Notes under the pieces: model-generated
Databases searched by the model: none
What the model was told of the DNA's origin: nothing
The model's input: the letters and a program-made list of their open reading frames with translations, nothing else
In this document: positions 1-5,373 of the stretch, one piece after another
Numbering within the stretch: the stretch's first letter is position 1
Layout: each line of letters begins with the position of its first letter
Translations under genes and position numbers: made by a program
Source: Porticoccaceae bacterium
GTDB lineage: Bacteria > Pseudomonadota > Gammaproteobacteria > Pseudomonadales > Porticoccaceae
NCBI GenBank assembly: GCA_030590275.1
Contig: JAUUYV010000065.1
Location: forward strand, 1 to 8,003
Direction: 5' to 3'
DNA: 8,003 bases

Positions 1-1
1 A

Positions 2-856
2 CAGGATTCAGGCCAGCTGGGTTCGGTCACCCTGCCGAGGATTGCCCGGTTGATGTGGCATCTAATCGAAAATTCCGGTGATTCCCAGAAATTACCGGAT
101 CTAACCGATAGCGACATTCAGAAAATGTTCGATGACGAATCAATCTTTGAAGAACGGGTGCTTGGGAAGACCGACGACGGCCAGCAAATAACCGCCACGT
201 TTGGCAAGTTTGGCCCCTATGTCCGAGCAGACCAGGAAACAGCTTCAATCGATGCCGAGAACTTCTACTCGATTACACCTGACGAAGCGCGTCAGCGGCT
301 AGACGACAATACGAGAGTAGAAATAGAAAGTGCTCTGATCAAGGAGTTCAGTGAGGCAGGCATTCAAATTATAAACGGGCGTTATGGCCCCTACGTGCGT
401 CATAACGGAGGCAACGTAAGCATCCCTGGGAAGATAGACCCGGTTCAGATTACGATTGAGCAATGCGAAAAACTCATTCAAAAACGACGGCTCAAGCTGG
501 CTCCAAAAAAAGCCTCTAAGCAAAGGGAGAACCTGGCTGAAAGAGAGGTTCAAGTGATGTTTATGAAGCCAGCCTTAACAGACAATCTTGGTGTCTCCGG
601 GGTGGACTATTCTCTTAACGATAATACTGGTGATTCGGGGGTGGTACACGCGAAAAGGAAGACACCCCGGCTAGCAGAACAAGTTGAACGTCACGCTCGC
701 AGGTCCGACGAACAAACGGATAGCAAAATAAAAACATGGACGAGAGCCACTATCACCGATCATATCGAACTTGCTGTACGGGGTGTAGAGCAAGAGGACA
801 TCGATTTAGTAGAATCTCTGGTAGAGGAAATTCGACAACTATTGGCAATAGCTTAG
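2..856 (+). CDS. DNA topoisomerase I-like protein, C-terminal part (5' end outside window)
   Basis: The reading frame is open from the left edge, so only the last 284 residues are visible; the TTG at 50 is probably internal. Two copies of the TopA C-terminal repeat can be read: FGKFGPYV (bases 200-223) preceded by RVLGKTDDGQQITA, and NGRYGPYV (374-397) preceded by EAGIQII and followed by IPGKIDPVQITIEQCEKLI. In type IA topoisomerases of Pseudomonas and relatives such repeats follow the catalytic core and bind single-stranded DNA during relaxation of negative supercoils. The core with the active-site tyrosine would lie left of the window. After the second repeat TopA proteins usually end in a Lys/Ala-rich tail. 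Here about 120 residues of mixed, partly acidic sequence follow, ending in a helix-like segment (VEQEDIDLVESLVEEIRQLL). That tail is not recognised. It may be a variant topoisomerase, perhaps element-borne, rather than the housekeeping TopA. Confidence 0.72.
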   Translation, partial: QDSGQLGSVTLPRIARLMWHLIENSGDSQKLPDLTDSDIQKMFDDESIFEERVLGKTDDGQQITATFGKFGPYVRADQETASIDAENFYSITPDEARQRLDDNTRVEIESALIKEFSEAGIQIINGRYGPYVRHNGGNVSIPGKIDPVQITIEQCEKLIQKRRLKLAPKKASKQRENLAEREVQVMFMKPALTDNLGVSGVDYSLNDNTGDSGVVHAKRKTPRLAEQVERHARRSDEQTDSKIKTWTRATITDHIELAVRGVEQEDIDLVESLVEEIRQLLAIA

Positions 857-866
857 GACAGTTGAG

Positions 867-1107
867 ATGAACGAGCAGAAGCGGGCTAATGAAAGAAGTT
901 ACTACGAAGCTATTCAGCTTGAAAACTGAAATCAAGGGGCTGGAAAGATTGCAGAAAGCTTTGAAGGTTGCTATTCAACCTTTTCTTAGGATGTATGGAA
1001 GCTATCAATGTCGCCAGGCGGCAACCGAGACAGAAGAGGCTTGGACTGTAGTGATATACAGCGGCTTCGAGGACGGCTCGCTGTTAACGTATCCCAAACT
1101 GAAATAA
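867..1107 (+). pseudogene. Possible small frameshifted gene downstream of the topoisomerase-like gene
   Basis: An ATG at 867, ten bases after the preceding stop and with a weak AGGACA upstream, opens a 20-codon frame ending at TGA 927-929. Its last part reads YYEAIQLEN. The next frame, whose own ATG is at 889 without a clear ribosome binding site, continues as IKGLERLQKALKVAIQPF and stops at 1107. Dropping one A from the AAAA run at 922-925 would join the two into a protein of about 79 residues with a helical, charged N-terminal half. I do not recognise the product. It could be a decayed gene, a sequencing error, or two chance frames. The C-terminal half looks less protein-like than the first 45 residues. 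Confidence 0.25.
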
Positions 1108-1189
1108 CCCACCGGTTTGATTTGTTAAATAATTCGTTGCAAGAATATATTAAGATCACCTTGATTATTAGCGATGACACACAACTATA

Positions 1190-1211
1190 GGGGGCAACTT
1201 TGGGGGCAACT
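1190..1211. repeat. Tandem direct repeat GGGGGCAACT, 12-bp period
   Basis: GGGGGCAACT occurs at 1190-1199 and again at 1202-1211, separated by TT. The copies are identical and lie in a gene-free, A/T-rich stretch. G-rich tandem motifs of this look can be arm-type binding sites for tyrosine integrases at the ends of integrated elements, but no integrase gene is in the window, so this role is an inference. Confidence 0.55.
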
Positions 1212-1236
1212 GAGCTAATCGAAAAACCTTAAATCA

Positions 1237-1255
1237 ATAGTTATCATATAGTTAT
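1237..1255. repeat. Short A/T-rich direct repeat ATAGTTAT
   Basis: ATAGTTAT is present at 1237-1244 and 1248-1255, giving an 11-bp period (one helical turn). Such phasing suits a protein-binding site, but the motif is short and A/T-rich and may be chance. Confidence 0.3.
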
Positions 1256-1290
1256 TAACGCTTTTCGGTAGTCGCCGCCCACCAATAAAT

Positions 1291-1320
1291 AACCCTGTCA
1301 CCTCAGTGATGGGGTTTTTT
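1291..1320 (+). terminator. Rho-independent terminator
   Basis: The arms AACCCTGTCAC (1291-1301) and GTGATGGGGTT (1306-1316) pair over 11 bp with two wobble pairs around the loop CTCA, and the hairpin runs straight into a T tract ending at 1320. The T tract follows on the plus strand, so it ends rightward transcription, although the nearest secure upstream gene stops some 430 bases earlier. Confidence 0.8.
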
Positions 1321-1412
1321 ATTGGCCAGACATTCGGAGCTAAAAGCAAATGCGTACGGGTGGCGCACAGGAAGTACGTCTGCCGTGAAGGCCAAGGATG
1401 GCCGAGAGCGAT

Positions 1413-1429
1413 CCAATTCCCGCCGCCTC
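1413..1429 (+). other. Possible attachment-site remnant resembling the 3' end of tmRNA
   Basis: CAATTCCCGCCGCCTC (1414-1429) matches, from memory, the T-arm and acceptor end of many gammaproteobacterial tmRNA genes, a common integration target. The bases before it do not continue the GGGTTC of a T-arm, and the bases after it do not give the CACCA that a displaced tmRNA end should keep. It is therefore at best an eroded site and may be coincidence. Confidence 0.22.
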
Positions 1430-1430
1430 A

Positions 1431-2306
1431 TTATTCCGCTGCTTCTATTTTATCTTGCGTTCTATTTTCGAAATCGCTGGCATTGTGGCGTTCGCGGAGT
1501 TGTTGTTCGAGGGGCCCCCAGGTTCGGTTAACCATTTGACCGCGTTGCACAGCAGGTCGTGATTCTATTTCCCGCGCCCATCGATTGACGTGTGTGTAGG
1601 AGTCCGTATCCAGGAACTCAGCAGCCTGGTAGATGGCGCCAAATACCAGTGCGCCATACCAGGGCCAGACGGCGATATCGGCGATGGTGTAGTCACCCCC
1701 GCACAGGTAGGCATTGTCAGCCAAACGGCGGTCTAGCACATCCAGCTGGCGCTTAACTTCCATGGCATAGCGGTCGATGGCGTATTCAATTTTTGTCGGT
1801 GCGTACGCGTAAAAATGGCCGAAGCCGCCGCCCAGATAAGGAGCGCTGCCCATTTGCCAAAACAACCACGATAAACACTCCGCACGGGCTACCGGATCAC
1901 CCGGTATGAAGGCATCAAATTTTTCCGCCAGATACAGGAGAATGGCCCCGGACTCAAACACTCGTATGGGTGGGCTTGAACTGTGATCCGACATGGCCGG
2001 GATTCTGGAGTTGGGGTTTACCTCGACAAAGCCGCTACTGAATTGTTCGCCGTCCATGATGTTGACTAAATGAGCATCGTATTCTGCCCCTTCCTTACCT
2101 AGCGCCAGTAGTTCCTCCAATAAAACCGTGACCTTTACACCATTGGGTGTCGCCAGAGAGTAAAGCTGAATCGGATGTTTGCCTACGGCCAGGGGTTTTT
2201 CGTGGGTAGAGCCAGCGATGGGCCGATTGATATTTGCAAATCGCCCTCCGCTGTCAGCTTCCCACTCCCAGACCTTTGGGGGTACATACGACGAGTCGTC
2301 ATTCAT
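1431..2306 (-). CDS. yghU: YghU-type glutathione transferase / glutathionyl disulfide-bond reductase
   Basis: The 291-residue product follows E. coli YghU (about 288 residues) almost from end to end: KVWEWEADSGGRFANINRP near the N-terminus, HEKPLAVGKHPIQLYSLATPNG (residues 35-56), EVNPNSRIPA (95-104), ESGAILLYLAEKF (118-130), GGGFGHFYAYAP (159-170) and NRTWGPLEQQL near the end. Family knowledge: YghU is a cytosolic, nu-class GST that binds two glutathione molecules and reduces organic disulfides and hydroperoxides. The TPN segment (53-55) lies in the thioredoxin-like domain where glutathione binds; the rest is the helical GST domain. The ATG at 2304-2306 is supported by AAAGGT about 11 bases upstream. 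It lies 91 bases downstream of the zinc-ribbon gene on the same strand, so co-transcription is possible. No terminator was seen beyond its stop; the hairpin at 1291-1320 faces the other way. Confidence 0.95.
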   Translation of the reverse strand: MNDDSSYVPPKVWEWEADSGGRFANINRPIAGSTHEKPLAVGKHPIQLYSLATPNGVKVTVLLEELLALGKEGAEYDAHLVNIMDGEQFSSGFVEVNPNSRIPAMSDHSSSPPIRVFESGAILLYLAEKFDAFIPGDPVARAECLSWLFWQMGSAPYLGGGFGHFYAYAPTKIEYAIDRYAMEVKRQLDVLDRRLADNAYLCGGDYTIADIAVWPWYGALVFGAIYQAAEFLDTDSYTHVNRWAREIESRPAVQRGQMVNRTWGPLEQQLRERHNASDFENRTQDKIEAAE

Positions 2307-2397
2307 TGCTGGATACCTTTTTTTATTGCATGTTATCGCCGAATATTAATACTCGCTACCTTTCATAAGCTGTTAATCATCACTTAATGTCACAGCA

Positions 2398-2610
2398 TTA
2401 CTTCAGGTATTTATCCCAAACACCGAAAATAATTAAGCCCCACAAAGTAAACATCATCACCAACTCAGCAATGGTTTTGCGAGGCTTATCAGGCTCATAG
2501 ACAATACTCTTGCGGGCGTTCTTTATATTAAAAGAACCACAGCCAGGACAGCTTCCACCTGAAAATCCCTGCCCAGATTTATAGCTGCAATCCATACATT
2601 GATAGGCCAT
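2398..2610 (-). CDS. Small zinc-ribbon membrane protein, hypothetical
   Basis: This 70-residue protein starts with two Cys pairs, C5-x2-C8 and C21-x2-C24, that should fold as a zinc ribbon. A short basic linker with KPRK follows, then one hydrophobic stretch at about residues 47-64 (AELVMMFTLWGLIIFGVW), and the charged end DKYLK. The layout is a soluble zinc ribbon tethered to the inner membrane by a single C-terminal helix. Comparable short proteins are common and uncharacterised in gammaproteobacteria. The start is well supported by AAAAGGTATGGA directly before the ATG, almost the same leader as that of yghU downstream. Its partner and role are unknown. Confidence 0.8.
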   Translation of the reverse strand: MAYQCMDCSYKSGQGFSGGSCPGCGSFNIKNARKSIVYEPDKPRKTIAELVMMFTLWGLIIFGVWDKYLK

Positions 2611-2674
2611 TCCATACCTTTTCTTAATAATTATTTTACTATCGCAAACAAGCTCGGGGAGAACGATCTCTCTA

Positions 2675-2803
2675 GCAGGCTGTTGAAAAACTACCTGCGT
2701 GGCCGTTGCTGCGTTAAAAACAAGCTCAAAATGTTCGTCCTCCTCGAATTAAGGTACGCCAAATCAATGATCAAAGTCCAGAAAGTACTAACTTTTCAAC
2801 CTG
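2675..2803. repeat. MITE-like dispersed repeat / insertion-element remnant
   Basis: The left end GCAGGCTGTTGAAAAACT (2675-2692) is a terminal sequence I associate with dispersed non-coding repeats and some IS ends in gammaproteobacteria. The interior CGTTAAAAACAAGCTCAAAATG (2711-2732) fits the same repeat type. The right end ACTTTTCAACCTG (2791-2803) is an imperfect inverted copy of the left end, lacking three bases (CTG). The unit is about 130 bp, encodes nothing convincing, and sits between the zinc-ribbon and pseudouridine synthase genes. The right part is diverged, so the exact right boundary is uncertain. Confidence 0.5.
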
Positions 2804-2860
2804 ATATCCTGAAAAGACTTTTTCTCACTAACCAGGAAGACTCCCATCGATAATTTTGTA

Positions 2861-3505
2861 GTGCCCGTTTGCCAGGAGGACATTGAAATACTGTTTGAAG
2901 ATGAACACATCCTGCTAATCAATAAGCCCAGCGGCCTGTTGAGCCTGTCGGGCAAGAATCCTTTGAATAAAGATTCGGTACATTTTCGTTTAGTAGAGCA
3001 GTTTCCAACAGCGACCATGGTTCACCGCCTGGATTTTGGTACCTCGGGCATTATGCTGCTGGCGCTAAACAAAGCGATCAACGCTCACCTCACCAGGCAG
3101 TTTCAGGATCGTACGGTGGTAAAAACCTATATAGCGATATTGAATGGGCACCTGACCCCCGATCAAGGTTCTATTGATGCGCCTATCGCTAAAGACAAAC
3201 CAAACTTCCCACTGCAAAAAATTTGTTCTGAAAGCGGCAAACAGGCCTTAAGTCATTACCAGGTAATGGAACGTTCACCTCACCCCTTAAGCAGCAGGGT
3301 ACTATTTACCCCTGCTACCGGGCGCACGCACCAGTTGCGAATACACAGCCGCGAAATAGGACACCCGGTTTTAGGCTGTGATCTATACGGGACAGAGCAA
3401 ACACGGGCTTTAGCGGATCGTCTGTTACTGCACGCGTTGACGCTGGAATTTAACCATCCCATCTCCGGCGAGAGGATCATGGGCAAGTGCCCTTGCCCGT
3501 TCTAG
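2861..3505 (+). CDS. RluA-family RNA pseudouridine synthase
   Basis: The 214-residue protein has the family's motifs in order: DEHILLINKPSGLLS (14-28), HRLDFGTSGIMLLA (55-68) with the catalytic aspartate at 58, KTYIA (88-92) with the conserved tyrosine, TGRTHQLRIH (153-162) and LLLHA (188-192). It isomerises uridine to pseudouridine in rRNA or tRNA in the cytosol. The length, lack of an S4 domain and the KDSV and RQF segments resemble E. coli RluA (219 residues; 23S rRNA U746 and tRNA U32), but the target cannot be fixed from sequence alone. The start is unclear: GTG 2861 has no ribosome binding site, whereas AGGAAG at 2834-2839 stands six bases before an ATC at 2846 in the same open frame, which runs back to a TGA at 2810-2812. 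No ATG lies in between. The MITE-like repeat ends just upstream. Confidence 0.92.
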   Translation: MPVCQEDIEILFEDEHILLINKPSGLLSLSGKNPLNKDSVHFRLVEQFPTATMVHRLDFGTSGIMLLALNKAINAHLTRQFQDRTVVKTYIAILNGHLTPDQGSIDAPIAKDKPNFPLQKICSESGKQALSHYQVMERSPHPLSSRVLFTPATGRTHQLRIHSREIGHPVLGCDLYGTEQTRALADRLLLHALTLEFNHPISGERIMGKCPCPF

Positions 3506-3587
3506 AATCACTCATACCAGGAAGAAACGCGCTTAAGAAAAAAGAGGCTCAGAAATCAATGTGGACAACGTAGGTATTGATGAGCAA

Positions 3588-3707
3588 TTACAATTGTCTG
3601 AGTAAAAACGACTTGCTACACTCGCCCGCCGCTTCAAGGTAGTTATGGAAATACTCGCCGTCCGCCGGCAGGGCAATAAGCCGCCGAGCAAGGTGAAAAA
3701 CAATCAT
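3588..3707 (-). CDS. Doubtful 39-residue ORF in the gap before the DUF1145-like gene
   Basis: The stretch 3506-3735 has no secure gene. On the minus strand an ATG at 3705-3707 opens a 39-codon frame with protein-like composition (LARRLIALPADGEYFHNYLE, then AAGECSKSFLLRQL). No ribosome binding site precedes it and I do not recognise the product. It may be a small protein, the remains of a larger gene, or chance; nothing else was seen in this gap. Confidence 0.18.
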   Translation of the reverse strand: MIVFHLARRLIALPADGEYFHNYLEAAGECSKSFLLRQL

Positions 3708-3723
3708 TCTAAATAACGGAAAT

Positions 3724-3728
3724 AGGAG
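3724..3728 (+). promoter_or_regulatory. Ribosome binding site fixing the DUF1145-like start
   Basis: AGGAG, seven bases before the ATG at 3736, is the strongest Shine-Dalgarno match in this part of the window and excludes other starts. Confidence 0.7.
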
Positions 3729-3735
3729 AATAACA

Positions 3736-4023
3736 ATGATATCAATACTAACGGTAGGCAAGTATCTAACATTGGGCGCGTGGGTCTTGCCCCTGCTAGT
3801 TTTATGTGGGGTTCTAGATGAACCCCTGAATTACTACGTCCTGTGGGGCACCGCTCTTGTCTTCTTTGCTCACGTGGGCGAGCTATTGCTCATTCAGGGT
3901 AAGCTCAAGAGCCATGGCAGAAATACGTCAATAGATGGGCTTATGGTTATTCTGGTAGGCTTCTTCCATTGGGTGCCTATTTTTCGTGCTGAGAAAAAAC
4001 AGGACTCGGAGAGTGTTAGTTGA
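3736..4023 (+). CDS. DUF1145-like small inner-membrane protein
   Basis: The 95-residue product is strongly hydrophobic with three likely membrane segments: about 8-27 (GKYLTLGAWVLPLLVLCGVL), 31-53 (ending HVGELLLI) and 66-83 (IDGLMVILVGFFHWVPIF). A short basic loop (QGKLKSHGR) and a charged C-terminal tail (RAEKKQDSES) separate and follow them. The order of elements, especially H-x2-EL-x4-G-x-L before a last helix ending in FFHW, resembles DUF1145 proteins of Pseudomonas and Marinobacter, whose function is unknown. The start is well supported by AGGAG at 3724-3728, seven bases before the ATG. It appears to be transcribed alone: 230 bases separate it from the pseudouridine synthase and a strong hairpin follows 42 bases after its stop. 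Confidence 0.8.
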   Translation: MISILTVGKYLTLGAWVLPLLVLCGVLDEPLNYYVLWGTALVFFAHVGELLLIQGKLKSHGRNTSIDGLMVILVGFFHWVPIFRAEKKQDSESVS

Positions 4024-4064
4024 CAAACCAAACCAGACGGCTCTGAAATGGCCATTTGCTCGCA

Positions 4065-4095
4065 CACAAAACCCGGCTTAGTGCCGGGTTTTGTG
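4065..4095. terminator. Bidirectional rho-independent terminator
   Basis: CACAAAACCCGGC (4065-4077) and GCCGGGTTTTGTG (4083-4095) form a perfect 13-bp stem with a five-base loop TTAGT. The A/T part of the stem supplies a T run on either strand. It lies between the convergent DUF1145-like and LLM genes and can end transcription from both sides. Confidence 0.88.
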
Positions 4096-4145
4096 GTTCT
4101 GGTATTCGCCTATCTCGTCCACCCTCGTCCATCGAAGCAAGCCAA

Positions 4146-5150
4146 TTACTGGAAGTGAGGCATCACATTCTCAGTGAAGCTGAGGAAGGATGAATGGCTC
4201 AGTGGAGCACACATCAGGTAGTCCAGATACATCTCTTCTCGTAGCCGCTCGATCTGATCTATCACTCGACCGGGACTACCGTGAATGACCACCGAATCCA
4301 CATAACGATCAATAAGCTCCGCCCTTCCCATGGTCATTTCGGCCATAACCGGCGCACCAGAAGCTTTCTCCGGATTAATGTAAGAACCCGCGACCCAGGC
4401 CGCTCCAACTCGAGCGATCTCCGCTGCCTCTGCATCGGTGTCGGCGACGGCGATAAGCCGTGCCATTGGCAGGTCTCGCCCTTCAATTGAGTATCCGTTC
4501 GCTTCCAGCTGTTTGCGGTAGAACTCTCGCAGTTCAGCGTTTTCAGCAGGCGTTGAATGAGGGCTCATCATAATGGATAGCCCCCGCTCTGCCGCCCACT
4601 GCGCAGCGGGGGTAGAGCCTGCCGCTACCCAGGTAGGTGGGTGGGGTTGCTGAAGCGGCTTGGGCAAGACTTCGACGTTATCGAAGTTCCAGTAGCGCCC
4701 GGCAAAGCTAAGCCGCTCGTTGGTCCAGGCCGCCAGCACTACCTCGACAGCCTCCTGGAAGCGCTCTCGGCTCTCTTCAACGGGAACACCAAAAGTATTA
4801 AATTCGACGGGATCGAAGCCACGACCCGCGCCCCAGTTAACCCGACCACCGCTCAGCATATCGAGCAGTGCCACTTCTTCTGCCAGACGAAGGGGATTGT
4901 AGAAAGCCGCCAAAGATACCGCCGTACCAATACGCAGGTGCTGAGTTCGATCGGCAATATGCATGGCCATCATATGAACCGAGGGACAAACGCTATAGTC
5001 GGTAAAGTGATGCTCGGCCAACCAGACGGTGTCGTAGCCGGTGCGATCCATCACCTCGATGCGTTCAAAAGCACGTTGATAGACCGTGGGCAATGTTACC
5101 CGGCGTTGAGGCCAGCTGAAAAACTGAAGAACACCAAACTTCATACTCAT
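4146..5150 (-). CDS. LLM-class (luciferase-like) flavin-dependent oxidoreductase
   Basis: This 334-residue protein has the bacterial luciferase-like TIM-barrel layout: MKFGVLQFF at the first strand, YDTVWLAEHHF (39-49), RIGTAVSLAAFYNPLRLAEEVALLD (73-97), SGGRVNWGAGRGF (100-112) and KPLQQPHPPTWVA (164-176). Family knowledge: these cytosolic enzymes use reduced FMN, usually delivered by a separate reductase, to monooxygenate a substrate such as an aldehyde, ketone, sulfonate or hydrocarbon. The substrate here cannot be told. The AEHHF segment equals the EHHF signature of LuxA-type proteins, but no LuxB or reductase gene is nearby, so light emission is not expected. The ATG at 5148-5150 has AAGAGG about six bases upstream. 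The gene is divergent from the SDR gene across 223 bp of repeat-bearing DNA. Confidence 0.93.
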   Translation of the reverse strand: MSMKFGVLQFFSWPQRRVTLPTVYQRAFERIEVMDRTGYDTVWLAEHHFTDYSVCPSVHMMAMHIADRTQHLRIGTAVSLAAFYNPLRLAEEVALLDMLSGGRVNWGAGRGFDPVEFNTFGVPVEESRERFQEAVEVVLAAWTNERLSFAGRYWNFDNVEVLPKPLQQPHPPTWVAAGSTPAAQWAAERGLSIMMSPHSTPAENAELREFYRKQLEANGYSIEGRDLPMARLIAVADTDAEAAEIARVGAAWVAGSYINPEKASGAPVMAEMTMGRAELIDRYVDSVVIHGSPGRVIDQIERLREEMYLDYLMCAPLSHSSFLSFTENVMPHFQ

Positions 5151-5169
5151 GGTCGCCTCTTAAGCCTGG

Positions 5170-5213
5170 TTCTAGCTACTACAGTTCTAGCTACTACAGT
5201 CTAGCCGCTACAG
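5170..5213. repeat. Three tandem copies of a 14-15 bp repeat, possible operator array
   Basis: TTCTAGCTACTACAG is repeated exactly at 5170-5184 and 5185-5199, and a third copy TCTAGCCGCTACAG (5200-5213) lacks one base and has one substitution block. The array begins 19 bases upstream of the LLM start codon, inside the divergent spacer. It may bind a regulator, or be a simple slippage duplication. Confidence 0.7.
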
Positions 5214-5226
5214 CTCCAGCAAGGTC

Positions 5227-5241
5227 ACTGCAAGCTGCAGT
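5227..5241. promoter_or_regulatory. Palindrome ACTGCA-AGC-TGCAGT, possible regulator site
   Basis: A perfect 6-bp inverted repeat with a 3-base centre lies 14 bases beyond the tandem array, between the divergent LLM and SDR genes. Its form suits a dimeric repressor or activator. No consensus is recognised. Confidence 0.35.
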
Positions 5242-5373
5242 ACTTTATCACCGGGGGTCTGCCCGTTCCATTACGCTCCAGGACCCATCGCTTTTATGAT
5301 CGACAGAAATAGGCATAATGTCGCCCCACAAATTTTAAATTAAACAACAACCTTTAAAACCGGGGTAATAAAC

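Noticed and set aside
1008..1190. Plus-strand 60-codon frame in the 5' gap
   Set aside because: No ribosome binding site, no motif, and it overlaps the better frame ending at 1107.
1261..1290. Possible tRNA end because of GCCGCCCACCA before the terminator
   Set aside because: No T-arm, anticodon arm or cloverleaf can be folded upstream.
2599..2853. Plus-strand 84-codon frame across the gap before the pseudouridine synthase gene
   Set aside because: It starts inside the zinc-ribbon gene on the other strand, has no ribosome binding site, and runs through the MITE-like repeat; its residues look random.
4146..5150. Bioluminescence (lux) gene
   Set aside because: Only one LLM gene is present, without luxB or the luxCDE aldehyde genes, and the LLM family is mostly non-luminous.
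4641..5204. Plus-strand 187-codon frame opposite the LLM gene
   Set aside because: It lies almost wholly antisense to a gene with full family motifs, and its end LATTVLATTV is only the translation of the tandem DNA repeats.
5314..5319. CATAAT as a -10 element for the SDR gene
   Set aside because: No acceptable -35 hexamer lies 16-18 bases upstream, so a promoter cannot be supported by sequence alone.
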